From NCBI RefSeq assembly GCF_032062135.1, contig NC_092859.1, positions 29,000,304 to 29,064,303 on the forward strand: a stretch of DNA of 64,000 bases, written 5' to 3'. Both the position numbers and the translations under genes were made by a program. Shown here one piece after another: positions 1 to 10,892 of the stretch (within the stretch, counting starts at the first letter, position 1; the number at the start of each line of letters is the position of its first letter). The notes under the pieces were generated by a model. The model saw only the letters and a program-made list of their open reading frames with translations. It did not search any database and had not been told where the DNA came from. The DNA is from Pyxicephalus adspersus (lineage: Eukaryota; Chordata; Amphibia; Anura; Pyxicephalidae).

Positions 1-165
1 CAAGATCAGGTGACATGCCTTCCTGAAAAGCCAGTCTCGGGTATGTACAGAAAGAACAGCCCATAGCCTCCTGGGATATGTGACGTATGTATCCCGGGAA
101 GCTGCAGGTTTACCTTTCACAGACGGAAGATAGAAGAGGGCACCCCAAAAAATTAAAAAACAAAC
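1..165. repeat. Dispersed repeat fragment, family 'CCTCCTGGGA' copy 1
   Basis: The block around CCTCCTGGGATATGTGAC (about 67-85), followed by a short GC-rich stretch and a GGAAGATAGAAGAGG segment, recurs in the same order at 3643-3770. Two copies in 64 kb with the same internal order indicate an interspersed repeat. I do not recognise the family and cannot place its ends. Confidence 0.5.
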
Positions 166-379
166 AAACACATTTTTACATTATACAAAATAGTTAACAA
201 TTCTCTTTATATAATTTTACAAATGTGGTGATAGGTCCTTTTTTCCATTTCTTCCTCTCCATTACATAGGGAGAAGGTAGATAACACTGTGTGTGCTTTC
301 TCCTCAATTAGCCTCTCAGAAGAGCAAATATGTAATTTTGTTATATCTAGTATTAGTAGTTGCATTAAATTGAACCTAT

Positions 380-580
380 TTTTGTAATGTTGAAGACGTT
401 TCACAGCCTATCAAAGCTGCTTCTTCAGTTCTACCAGTGTAGTTAATACCACAGTATTTATAATCATACAACATAAACACCTCATCCAATCATCATGGAA
501 TGTGACACTGCAGATGCTGATTGGCCATGATCAGGGGATGTGAAATTAGCAAAACCCCACCATTGGTGTCAGGAAGTCTG
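380..580 (-). repeat. Retroelement terminal cassette with hammerhead-like motif, copy A
   Basis: Read on the minus strand, this stretch contains CTGAAGAAGC, a short hairpin, then GAAACGTCTTCAA. The same architecture recurs at 38770-38990 and 50300-50530. From memory, such cassettes occur in the terminal repeats of vertebrate Penelope-like or related non-LTR elements, and Penelope-like elements are known to carry hammerhead motifs. No reverse transcriptase or endonuclease reading frame is visible beside it, so the family is inferred. Minus-strand sequence upstream of the motif (432-580) is consistent with the same element. Confidence 0.45.
392..431 (-). ncRNA. Hammerhead-ribozyme-like motif, copy A
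   Basis: In minus-strand order: GAA (stem I), core CTGAAGA, one extra A, a GCAGC/GCTGT hairpin (stem II, five pairs including one G-U), GAAAC, GTC, then TTC (stem I). The extra A before stem II departs from the canonical CUGANGA core, so activity is doubtful. It is probably a decayed member of a retroelement ribozyme family. Confidence 0.35.
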
Positions 581-1134
581 CACAGGTGTTAAATCTTTGA
601 ATGGCTAAAGGTATGAAATGTTGTCAAATATATTGGTATATTTTTGTATTTTTTAACAATTATATTCATTATTGATATTTTATTACTTATTTCTTGTAAT
701 TATATTTTTAAAATGTGGCTTTAGTTTTAGTGCTTTTAATGTTTTCCTATTAGTGCTTTCCAAAGAGATCGATTGTCTGTACAGATTATCTATGATGGTT
801 GAGGATTTATGAACATATTGATTGGTTTTGCAGTCACATTGATCAGTTTCATCTTTCCTGCTAGCTGCAGTAATAAAATGGCACTGTGTATGTGACACCG
901 ACACGCTTTTCACTGGATATACCGGCTCATTAGGCTGCTAAGATAAACATATATGCAGGGCTTTTTCATCCTGACATTAGAAGTTTACCATCACAGATGG
1001 CTTCACGTGTACTGGCTCAAGATAATTCAGTATAAAACTTCAGAGATACAAAGTAGTCATTTACCTTCAAAGCAATAAAATAAAACTTCCCCCCAAGCCC
1101 CCACTCTCATTTATTTTGTATCAAAATATTTAAA
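581..1134. other. AT-rich noncoding stretch
   Basis: No supported gene. The short minus-strand reading frame at 683-913 has no recognisable domain and lies next to the retroelement cassette. It may be degenerate element sequence or chance. Confidence 0.5.
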
Positions 1135-1160
1135 TATATTTATCTATCTATATCTATATA

Positions 1161-1207
<47 letters not shown>
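1135..1207. repeat. (AT)n microsatellite
   Basis: About 70 bases of almost pure alternating A and T, preceded by TATC repeats (TATCTATCTATATC). Confidence 0.95.
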
Positions 1208-1210
<3 letters not shown>

Positions 1211-1251
1211 GAATGTCTTTTAATCCAGCAGATGCCAGGAATTCCTAATTC

Positions 1252-1527
1252 CTCTACAACAGTAATTCTCCAACTTTTTAACGTGGGGGAACCCTTAAAA
1301 TAACTTTCTGGTCTTCATGGAACAACTGCAATAATTACTATATCCACAGGTCACAGTATATTAGTGTGATGGTCAGTAGGAAGATTGTTGTTGGCCATTG
1401 GGGATAATGTCATCCTTACAGATCACTGGTGTCAATTAAACTGACCTGAGAGTCACAAACTGCTCATTGCTCATGAAACCCCTACCAACCTCTGGAGGAA
1501 TCCTGGTTGAGAAACATTGCTCTACAA
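1252..1527. mobile_element. hAT-type MITE with perfect 8-bp TSD (copy 1)
   Basis: The element spans 1260-1519. Its left end CAGTAATTCTCCAAC and the reverse complement of its right end (CAATGTTTCTCAACC) form a short imperfect terminal inverted repeat. The identical octamer CTCTACAA flanks it at 1252-1259 and 1520-1527. Eight-base duplications and ends resembling CAGTGTTTCTCAACC are typical of hAT elements of the Charlie type. At 260 bp it has no room for a transposase and is non-autonomous. A sister copy at 60455-62007 carries a mariner insertion, and this copy supplies its empty site (ATAATTACTATATCCACAG near 1330-1348). Confidence 0.85.
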
Positions 1528-3469
1528 TGAATAAACAAAAATGGTGCATTCACAAAAAACACATGGAATGGTGCCAAAAGGTAAAATAATAAGGCATGCA
1601 GGTGCAGCAGGAAACGAGCATGCACATTGTGTACATGATCTAATGATGGAAATGGATTCTGTCCATTATGTAATGAAGGAAACAAATGCTCATATGATGG
1701 CAGGTTGCCAAACTAGTTCCACTGAATGATTCCTCTACTGACACAGAAACACCAATGCGCATTGTTTTATGATCACAAGCTCTGAAGGCACTTATAGATA
1801 AGATTTTTTTATGGACAATGTTTGGCTTCTTGTCTATGGACAGCAGCAGATGCTCTCAGACACCCATGGGTGACAGAATGTGAGGGGAACAGCTGCTGTC
1901 TCTGCTGGAACAATCTGTACTGTTTCTTCCATGATAAGTGGTTGCTGGAGATGCCAGTTCACTTTCTTAGCATAAACATTCATTTTTAGCAGAAGAAACT
2001 TTGCATATTTATGGAACTTCCAACCAATGGAAAAGCCCAAAAGGTTATCAGTTCATTATCTTTTCCTAAGGCTAGAATAGAATTCATTTGAAGTATGCTT
2101 TTGTATCTCCAACTGCCAAGATGTAAAAAATTCCAAATTTTAGTTCCTATGCATGACAGCTTTTACTAGCCAGCCAGAGCAGAGCAAATCTTGAACCAAA
2201 GGAAACAAAAAAAAGCAGAAACTGTTTACTTAGCAAAGTGAATGTCCACTTAAAGTCAGATTGTGGCCAAACTCCCCAGTCCTGGTCATCCCACCTTTCA
2301 TATATCGTATATTTTTGTGACTACTTACCATTTTCTGATGTCACATGGTATGCAGGTTCTATGCCATTTCCCTGGCACTAAAAGTTTACATTAAATTGTA
2401 CTGAAACATAACAAGTGTTGGGTTTTGGTTTGATGAATGAGGTAAAGCAGTGATCACTTTAAATATCCATTACTATACAAGCAAAATATATCAAATTGTG
2501 GACTGGAGAATAGAAGTAAACAAAGCTAGACTTCAGACTTTAAGTTTTTCTTTATTAGATTGGAGTTCCCCTTTGCTTGTTGACATAAATAAATAATAAG
2601 AACACTGAAGTTCGTTAAACAGCAATGACAGCCGCACATCCGTTCACCCTGGAAAGCCCCTTGACAACATCCCTGGCCTCCTCATTAGGTTACTGTGTAC
2701 AATGTACTATCTCTCGCCTATATAAACATTTTTGCTGCCAAGCCTATTTTAGTGATCCGGAGGTAAGTAACACTGACACAGTACATTGTCTGCCATCCTG
2801 TGTCCTCTCCGCTCCTAATTTCATTTATTTCAAATTATTTTATTCAACCCAGACTCCAGTGCATGGCCTGACAACGCCGGTCATTAGCTGGAAAATACAA
2901 TAACCCCATCCCTGATTGAGGTCCTTCCTGCTCAGGGAAATCTCTCACTCTCAGCACAATTAGTAAATATTCCCCAGTCTCTCTTTACCTCTTGATGGCA
3001 GTTTAAATCCTAAATAGATGACATGCAGCTTGCTGAAACACTGTGTATCATTAGCATTTGACATGTTTTCCCATTTTTCCATTCTGTTATAGTTCCTGCT
3101 GCTGATCTCCTGATCTTTTTAAGCCATTTGATCTCTGCATGCACTCCTTCCAGCATCAGCTCTATATATATTATGCTTCTGCACTGGTTTCCTGAGTGGA
3201 CCATGCATGAAGAATGTTTATCAGCAGGGCTTCTTGTAGTCTCCAACATAAGAAAGGAAGACAATTCATGAGTACAATTGGGAAACATTGTTCACCCAAT
3301 ATCAGAAAATTACTTAATAGAGACCTTCATGGCAGGATTATTTTATTAATTCATCCTTTGTTCCATCTTCCTTCCGGCATGGACTGCACACTGGCTGTGG
3401 CCATCGTGCTTTTTCTTCTTCAGGTAATGGACCCTGATCCGGCACTCCACTCATGAGCAGTAAGATTGG
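1528..3469. other. Noncoding; no gene seen
   Basis: Unique-looking sequence with only short chance reading frames. 2620-2960 is less AT-rich and free of recognised repeats, so it could be constrained noncoding DNA, but I have no alignment to show it. Confidence 0.5.
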
Positions 3470-3513
3470 CAATTTTTTTTTTCGTTCAATACGTTTGAAC
3501 GAGAAAAAAATTG
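3470..3513. repeat. Short inverted repeat (hairpin)
   Basis: CAATTTTTTT...CGTTCAA (3470-3489) is the reverse complement of TTGAACGAGAAAAAAATTG (3495-3513) apart from one or two bases, with a loop of about five bases. Confidence 0.8.
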
Positions 3514-3642
3514 GGGGTTAACAAAGATAATATGAAGGGGGGGACACAAAAAATATAATAAATGTGCTAAACAGTCCATTTAATGTCAATATCCTAGAAT
3601 CCAAAGAGTGGTAGAGTTTTCATTGACGTTGGCACTATTTTT

Positions 3643-3770
3643 TTTTAAACAGCCTGCAGCCTCCTGGGAAATGTGACATATGCTGTGGGTTTCCCCTTCA
3701 TGGCGGTGAAGACAGAAGGGGATGAGACCTCCCCTTCAAATTGAAATAAAAGGTAGCGATTTTTTAGGTA
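3643..3770. repeat. Dispersed repeat fragment, family 'CCTCCTGGGA' copy 2
   Basis: Shares CAGCCTCCTGGGAAATGTGA and the following GGTTTCCCCTTC...GGCGG...GACAGAAGG order with positions 1-165. A related CCTCCTGG block also occurs near 3825. Family unknown. Confidence 0.5.
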
Positions 3771-5940
3771 GGGAAAGCTCTATTAGATGTTCAGATCGGG
3801 CATGCACATAAAGAGGCGCCAAGAGCCTCCTGGCTCTGCATACAATTAGGTACATTAAGTACTGACAAACATTTTAAATGTTTTTCAGTAAATCTAGATT
3901 TTTTTCTTTATATAAAAGTGTTGTCTACCCTTTTAGGTAAAGTAACATTTTTGGTTCCAGTCTGCCTTTAGTACAGATCAAGTACAGATTATAATAACAA
4001 TACTGTAGAGGTCTGAAAGTTTTAAACACTCTACTGGGACAAAACACTGTCCGTTAGTTTGATGAATTTCTTGTTTTTCATCTTATCTTGTCACGAGTCT
4101 GACCTTAGAAGACTCTAATTAGCTGTGATCCCGGAGCCTCCTCTAGGAGGATGGCTTCTGCCTTGTATGTCCAATACACACAGCTGCTGTATGTTCTGAG
4201 GATATTTTTATTAGCGTTTTCCCATTTAACAATAAAAAACAACTATTTTTTGTCAGAATGGTAATTAAAGAGGCAGTTTCATGATAAAGGAAGGGCCACT
4301 TTCCCAAATAGAATATACTTACCCATTCCAGGGATCTGAACTGAAACAAAATAAAAGAAAGTTAAAACTGTTTTGTGGATGAAATGAACCTTTGTTCACA
4401 CTAAAAGAATTTTTTTGCCATGTATTATACTGCAATGTACAGCCACCTGCATTGCTACAGTTGTAACACTGACCACATTTATTACAATGAAAGGAGAAAC
4501 ACATACATATGGACAGACCTGCATGCAGCAAGTCATTGTAGCAACACATTGGATTATATTGCATATACTGAGAATATCACACATTGCTGTGCCCGATGTT
4601 CCTGTGTATTGTACAGTTGTGAGGCACAGTGTTCCAGACTGCAATGCACATCGTGTATATAAAGCCTAAATGTAATAAATTATTTGTTTTGTTAATAGTT
4701 TCTGCTAACAGTATAATAATATTTGTCTCCAAGTTCAAACATTTAACCGGGTAAAAACACAAGTCACAAATTAACTTTTATACTGAGAAATCAGAATTCA
4801 AGCATAACTTTTATTTAATTGTAATTCAGTTGTTCCTATTTTCAGCTTTTCACTTCCTTTTTGCATCTTCATGTATACAAATCGCATTGATTCCTGTTAA
4901 GAGGCTGTGAAGAAGCTGTCTATTGTTATACTGCATGCACAATAACATTCTGTTTGCAGCAGTGCAGCTTTTTATGGGTTGCAGTGTCAGTCTGCCAGAT
5001 ACTTAAGGGAAGGAATTTATTTAATGCCTCAACAGGTTCTTTTTTGTTTTTGTTTTTTTAAATTAAGCCCACACGGCTGTAATTTAGTCCTAAACCATCC
5101 TACAGTTTTCGTCACAAATTGTCATCATTCTGCCAACTTGAATGCCATCCAGCATTACATAAATCGAAAGACTGGGGACATACTGTGTGTACAGAGTGTC
5201 AAATGACCTAACCATGACACCTTTGGTTCACTGTGTAATGGTACAAACAGTCATATTGATGTCATTACATCAGCAATGTGATTTGCATCATTTGGAAGTT
5301 TGGTTAGCTTCAAAACTTCAGAAATAATTAAAAAAAATTATAGTATACTGCTTAGGAGATTGTCAAGGGAGAGAGAATTTTATCCTCTATAGTAAACCAG
5401 ATACACTGTTTTTTTTTCCTCTATTGGATTTTTCCTACAGTCCTTTTAATTTGAAATCCATTTACCAAATGAAGGAACACTGTTCACATTTACATGGAGC
5501 CACTGATCCAGCTCGCAAATTACAGGCATGTCTTGGGCTGACTTCAGCAGAGTAAATGCTGATTCCAGAAGAATCAATAAAAGCACCAGAACTTGTGGGA
5601 GATGCAGCCATCATAATGTAGGCAAAATATTGTTCCAGATTAGCAAATTGTGATTTTGCAAAATAATCAAAAATTTGTTTTATTTTTGAAGCTACCTTTT
5701 AGTTACTTCAATCAGGTATTTTACATTTTCACAAGGAAGTTTGTGAGATAGAACAAAGGCACCCTGACCCTGTGTCTGCCATCTCCCTGGCACATGCCCA
5801 AGCTCTAGTCATGCACATTCCACTGTGCTGCTATCTTTTCACAGTTAGTGTGAAGAGGCCTCTGGAATTCCTGGATAGAAGGTGTGAGCAGATGGGATAA
5901 TTAGGGATAGTGACAGGAGCACTGTGAATGCTGAAGAAAG
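3771..5940. other. Noncoding; no gene seen
   Basis: Several overlapping short reading frames occur on both strands near 4400-4670 because stops are scarce there, but none shows a domain, repeats of a protein motif or splice context. Nothing else recognised. Confidence 0.5.
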
Positions 5941-5944
5941 GAGA

Positions 5945-6600
5945 CATATTTGGTTTTATTCTATTCTTCCTTCATTTTTATCTTCTTTTCTTTCTTCCTT
6001 CTTTCCACTTGTCATCTGACTTCTTGTCTGATTTTGTCTTTTTTTCCTTACCTGCCACTCTTCCAACCTTTCCTTCTTTTTATCTGTCTTTCCTCTTTTT
6101 CTTTTGATTTCTATTCTTTTTTCCTTTTCTCATTTTTCATCATTTTTCCTCCTCCTTGCGTAATTATTTCCTTCCCTCTGTCATTGCTCTTGCCTTTCTT
6201 TTCTTTCTTTTCTCCTATTTTTTTCTTTTCTCCATCATTCTTCTTCCTTGCTGACTTACTTACTTCCCACTGTTATTCCTCTTGTCTTTTTTTTCTTTCT
6301 TTTCTCTTCTTTTTCTTTTTGTTCTCTATCATTCTTTTTTTTCTTCCCTGCAGACTTACTTTCTTCCCTCTGTCATTCTACTTGTCTTTTTTTTCTTTAT
6401 TTTCTCCTCTTTTTCTTTTTGTTCTCTATCATTCTTTTTTTTTATCCTTGCTGACTTACTTCCTTCCATTTGATTTTCCTCTTGCGTTTCTTTTCTTTCT
6501 TTTCACTCTTCTTTTTACCATTTTCTTCTTCTTTTCCTATTTCCTTCCTTCCCTCTGTTAATCTTCTTCCCTCCTTGCTTCCTTTCTTTTCAAGTTTATA
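5945..6600 (+). repeat. 650-bp polypyrimidine tract with a 100-bp tandem period
   Basis: The + strand is overwhelmingly C and T (TTTCTTTCTTCC and similar). Within it a unit containing CTGACTTACTTCCTTCC recurs at 6251, 6351 and 6451, exactly 100 bases apart, so three or more copies of a minisatellite lie inside the tract. The open frames through it encode only Phe, Ser and Leu and are not genes. Confidence 0.9.
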
Positions 6601-7454
6601 TAGCTCTACATTCCTCCTAGCCTGTGCTCACATCAAGACCTTTATGTTCTTCCATATTCCAGATAAAAGTTACCAGGCTGCAGGTACACATTAAAATTAC
6701 CATATTATAATTAATTATCCATTATTACAAAGGAACAAATCTCTTTAAAGCCAGAATAACCATTGAACACTGCATTATGCTTTCATGCTTTCCTAATCCA
6801 GGTCTGCAGGATTATTAAAACTTCATCAATATCTATTTTATTCTGGTCTCCCCATAGTCAGACATTTAACCGGCTTAAATTTCACTTTTCTGGGCAAATG
6901 AGTGAAATTAAATTAAAGCTGGACCTTATTTTGTCATAATGTATAGGGTATTGCAGATTACTTAGCTCATAGTGGACAAGTTAATCCTTTAAATAGCATG
7001 TGCAGATTTCACTACAAATCTGCAGGTAAAGAGATTGGTTTGTGTGGCAGCCAATTCCAGCTGAAGGGTTCACTATGGATTATATTTATGCTTTTCATAA
7101 TAATATATAAGGGTAGTTTCTGAGTTTAAAAAGGTTTAATGGCTGTGAAATAAGATTTTAAGAAAATATACTGTTGTTATGTTGTATAAATCAGATTTGC
7201 AGGTTAGAGATCCTAGTAAAAGCTCTGTAAAACAAAGTCCTTATAGTCAATATTATTTTTGCTGTCATTAGTTATATCTTTTCAGCAGCCTTAAGTGTTT
7301 GCTGCAAGGCTTTGATGTAGCAGACAGCTTCTGTTATTCAGCTTGGAAGTCTGCTATCCTGATATAAACAAAAAGCAGTTGCTCATACTTGAAAAACAGG
7401 AAAGAAAATGGGCTTGTGTTTGTCATGGCCTCTGAAAATCATTTCTAAACTAAT
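6601..7454. other. AT-rich noncoding; no gene seen
   Basis: No recognised repeats or coding signal. Confidence 0.5.
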
Positions 7455-7530
7455 GTAGGGATAAACGGAGTGTACAGTGCTGCATAATATGTTGGTGCTA
7501 TATATATACTGTTTATTAATAATAATTATT
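7455..7530 (+). mobile_element. L2-type LINE 3' tail fragment
   Basis: Contains TGTACAGTGCTGCATAATAT, then GTTGGTGCTATATATATACT and GTTTATTAATAATAATTATT. This is the same 3' terminus, in reverse orientation, as the L2 element ending at 21940. It is a severely 5'-truncated copy ending in a TAA-rich tail. Confidence 0.65.
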
Positions 7531-8744
7531 AATAACATTAATAATGTACCAAGGTGCTGTAATGGGCACAGGCACCAAACACTCTCCAAACCATCCTATG
7601 CTAATAAGACTAGAAGAGGCTGCAGCAATGAATCCAAAGGGAAACCAAGAAGCTGCATGTAATAACACTTATCATTGCCCTCTCCCAGGTAGATGAACTT
7701 TTGGTGCATTTATATATCTGACATCCTTTAGTCAAGAACAGTCAGGCAACTAGCATTTTTAGAAGACGGTCAGCAGTGGCACCCCTATATTTCTCCCAGT
7801 ACAGGTTTCCTTAAAAGCCTTAAAATACAGCTAACGAAAACGTCTATTTATCTCCTTCAGGCTAGCGCACACATCTTTAGAAAGGGGGGCGGCCAGGCGT
7901 TCGCCCGGTGGTAATAGAAGCTCACCAGAGCTATTAGCATTCATTCCACTCAGTGCATCGATACTGGCTGATTTTTAATGCAGACATATGTTTCCATTTG
8001 CCCCCAAAATCTGTTTCCTAAGACAGGGATTTACACAGAGGTTATTTGTCCTTCACGCGAGAAGGGATCGCAAGCGGCTCCTACAGAAAGGGATTAAACG
8101 TGAATTGTTTAACAGCAGTAAATGGCCTGGAACTTCATCAAAGCGCCATCCCTGGTATCGTTCTTCAAACGCTCTTCATGTTAACCCTTCTGCCACCGGA
8201 TGGTACTCAGCTCTCACAGGGAGAATCTGAGGCATAGAAAGCAGAACCTACATGGGTAAAACAGCAAATAAAACAAATGTGAACCTTGGAAGAAGTAATT
8301 GTAAAAATCTAAACCCCCCAAAAAAATGTAATATAATGCAGCATTTCCATTTTGGTGATGTTTCCAGTAACATACTTTCTGTACTAGGGGATCACAATCT
8401 TTCAACAATCATTTACTGTACTGTATCTATGAAAAAGCATTATCATACTTGTACAAGAAGTTCATTTTTCAAGTTGTGTCCAGCCTGCAGTTTGGATCAA
8501 AGCAACATCTTGAGATTCTGAAGGTGCTTGCTTAGGCACATCCTGTACTAAAATGACAACTGTTTCTCAGTTGTGCCTCTATGTTGTCTCTCATGTCCTA
8601 GATGGAGACTAAAAGTGACTGTAGCAGCACAGTTTGCTCAGGCATAGTCTACTATTGTTATTAGCAGGAAGCTGATCCACAGAAATGATTTGCAGCTGAT
8701 GCTGGAGGGAGTGCACCTGTTGATCTTGCCATAAATACAGGATT
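7531..8744. other. Noncoding; no gene seen
   Basis: A short GC-rich patch (GGCGGCCAGGCGTTCGCCCGG) lies at 7886-7910 in otherwise AT-rich DNA. No coding signal. Confidence 0.4.
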
Positions 8745-9480
8745 ATGCTCACCTTTTTCACACTTACCACTTCCTCACTAAAGTGCAGACGCCTCTGTCC
8801 TGCGCATGCATGCAGATCTGATGCTGGGCATGCCGCTGCTTCCAGGCTTTATCCCGTCCAATCTGCTGGCCAACCAGAAAAAAGCCTCTTGACCAGCACT
8901 GACTATTTAGCTAGCTCACACACTGCACTCAGTGTTCGTGCAACGTGTCTCCATTGCGCCTAGCCCCTAGTTCTGTTGAGCTAGTTCCTGTTCATCTGGT
9001 TCCCAATGCAGTGTTTCCTCTGTCCAGCTCCTGTGTTAACCCCTCGTTGTCCAATCTGTTGTTTTCCAGCCAACTTCCCTGTGCTGCTCCAGTGTTCCTG
9101 TCTGTGGATATCCCTGCATCTCCTGTGCCTCCTGTTGCTTCCAGTGTCTCCTGTGTTCCCTGTGCCCGCAGTGGGCCCTGTATCACTGGTGTCTGTCTCC
9201 TGGATCCCTGGCAATTCACCCCTGGCTTGTGACCTGACCTCTCTTGCTTGCTGCCTGCCTCAACCCTGGCCTTCTTCGACTATCCTTGTGCTTTGCGGTA
9301 TTGGTACCGTGTTTTGTCCACCTTGTGTGCCCAAGGACCGCAATCTGGCGCATGATCCTCACCATCAGAGGCTCTGGTGAAGACCTGATTACTACTTAGA
9401 CTCTGCGCCTTGGCCCTTCCCAGGGCTCACACACTTCCATGAAAGCCGTAGCGCCCCCTAGTGGCCCTGTCTCTCTGTTC
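8745..9480 (+). repeat. GC- and CT-rich block, probably a dispersed repeat
   Basis: Composition changes abruptly here: many CTGTG, CCTGTG and TTCC words with loose internal periodicity (CCTGTGTTCCCTGTGCC and relatives, 9050-9200). Open frames on both strands are by-products of this composition. It resembles long terminal or satellite-like repeat DNA, but no second copy lies in the window, so the class is open. Confidence 0.35.
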
Positions 9481-9923
9481 ATGACAACCTTATACTCACC
9501 TGTCCCCATTCAATCACAGGGTTGCCATCTTCTTCCATCTTCTCTTCCTTGTTACGATCCTTTGTTTGGCCATGTTGATTGGCTGGGCCAGAATAACGTA
9601 ATTTTATTCCGTCCCAGGAGCCACAGGGGTGATTTTTGACAGTTCAAGGTAGTAATCAGTCAGGTAAACATTCTTATCCCTGGTCACAAATTTAGCTCCA
9701 CTTGAAGGACCTTGTCCTGAGTGATGACACCGTGTCCCAGTCTCTAATTTGCACTCTTGCCTTATCACGTCACGTCATGTCACATAGGCTACTGATGGAG
9801 ATGAATTTTTAAACACTGGTTACATAGACTTAGGTCCATATGATCAAAAAATGACATGTAGCCTCTACTTGACTGCATGTAGCCACCACAAAGAGGCCAC
9901 TTGTCACCACCATCATTGAGATA

Positions 9924-10890
9924 CGAGGGGGTGCTGAGAAGTTCCTGGCTTTTCCCCTTTCCAGGTCAAATAGAAAAATGAGTGGGGGGCATATGACAGC
10001 CTAATATCTCAGTATGTAACTGTGCAAATATCAGGTCTTTACGATTCATAAAACTGTTTTTTCTTTTAGTGATAAGCTGTGATGCCAGAGGCACAAGCAA
10101 GTTTCACATCGTTGGAGTTACGGGCCGTCATGAAGTTTTTGTTTCTCCAGGGAAAGTCAGCAAAGGACATTGACACTGAGATGTCACAAACACTGGGGGA
10201 GAAGTGTCCTTCCTACAGCACTGTCAAAACCTGAATATCTCGTTTCATGACCGGGCATTTCACCGTTGAAGATGAGCCCCGCAGTGGGCGCCCCCCAACC
10301 TCAACTGACCCGGCAACCTGCGATGCTGTCAATGAGCTGATTTTTGAGGACCGGCGAATATCTGCAAAAAAGATAGCCCAGATATATGACATCTCACGGA
10401 AGCGTGTTGGGTTTGTTATCACCACTATCCTAGACATGCAAGCTTTCAGCGAAGTGGGTGCCGAAATGTTTGAACAGTGATCAGAAGAAGGAACGAGTTG
10501 AAGCATCCAAATCCATTTTGGCCCATTTTGAAGCTGCACAGGACTTTTTGGCTAGGTTAGTGACTGAGGATGAAACCTGGATCCACATCCATGATGCTGA
10601 AACTAAGGAACAGTCAAAGGAATGGTGCCACAGCGGGTCCCTGCGGTCGAAGAAGTTCTGAACACAGAAATCGGCCAAAAAAGTCATGGCGTCCGTTTTC
10701 TGGGACAAAGATGGTATTTTTTTGGTGGACTACCTACCTCAGGGCTCTAGTATTACTGGACAGCATTATGCTAACCTCCTGATCCAGCTAAAGGAGGCAA
10801 TTAAGACGAAACGCCGTGGAAAGTTGACCAAAGGGATCTTTTTTTGCAGGACAATGCACCTGCACACAGGAACTTTTCAGCACCCCCTCG
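9924..10890 (+). mobile_element. mariner transposon, copy 1, internally deleted
   Basis: Left end CGAGGGGGTGCTGAGAAGTT (9924) and right end AACTTTTCAGCACCCCCTCG (to 10890) form terminal inverted repeats, flanked by TA on both sides (9922-9923, 10891-10892). It is 967 bp against 1263 bp for copy 2 at 60536-61798. Sequence after the second catalytic region (GACAATGCACC) jumps straight to the right terminal repeat, so about 320 bp of 3' coding sequence is missing. The TA duplication and transposase type identify the Tc1/mariner superfamily, mariner branch. Confidence 0.95.
10082..10868 (+). pseudogene. mariner transposase remnant, copy 1
   Basis: The intact protein would bind the terminal repeats and cut and paste the element. 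The N-terminal helix-turn-helix region (GKSAKDI, GEKCPSYSTVKT) and the catalytic N-terminal part (LVTEDETWIHIHD) are readable in pieces. A TGA replaces the Trp codon in the KTWISRF motif near 10231. Further frame changes follow near 10450 and 10660, and the protein stops at the deletion after the second catalytic Asp. The first catalytic Asp (in TEDETW) is still present, unlike in copy 2. The deletion makes this copy non-autonomous, and its ends could only be used in trans. Confidence 0.9.
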
Positions 10891-10892
10891 TA

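Noticed and set aside
5950..6561. 203-codon + strand open frame
   Set aside because: It is only the polypyrimidine tract translated (Phe, Ser, Leu repeats), and the two other frames are open as well.
8411..8440. TTACTGTACTGTATCTAT shared with about 21531-21550
   Set aside because: Only about 18 bases plus a few more are shared and the flanks do not align. Too short to call a repeat family.
8981..9380. Overlapping open frames on both strands
   Set aside because: Explained by CT-rich repetitive composition. No domain.
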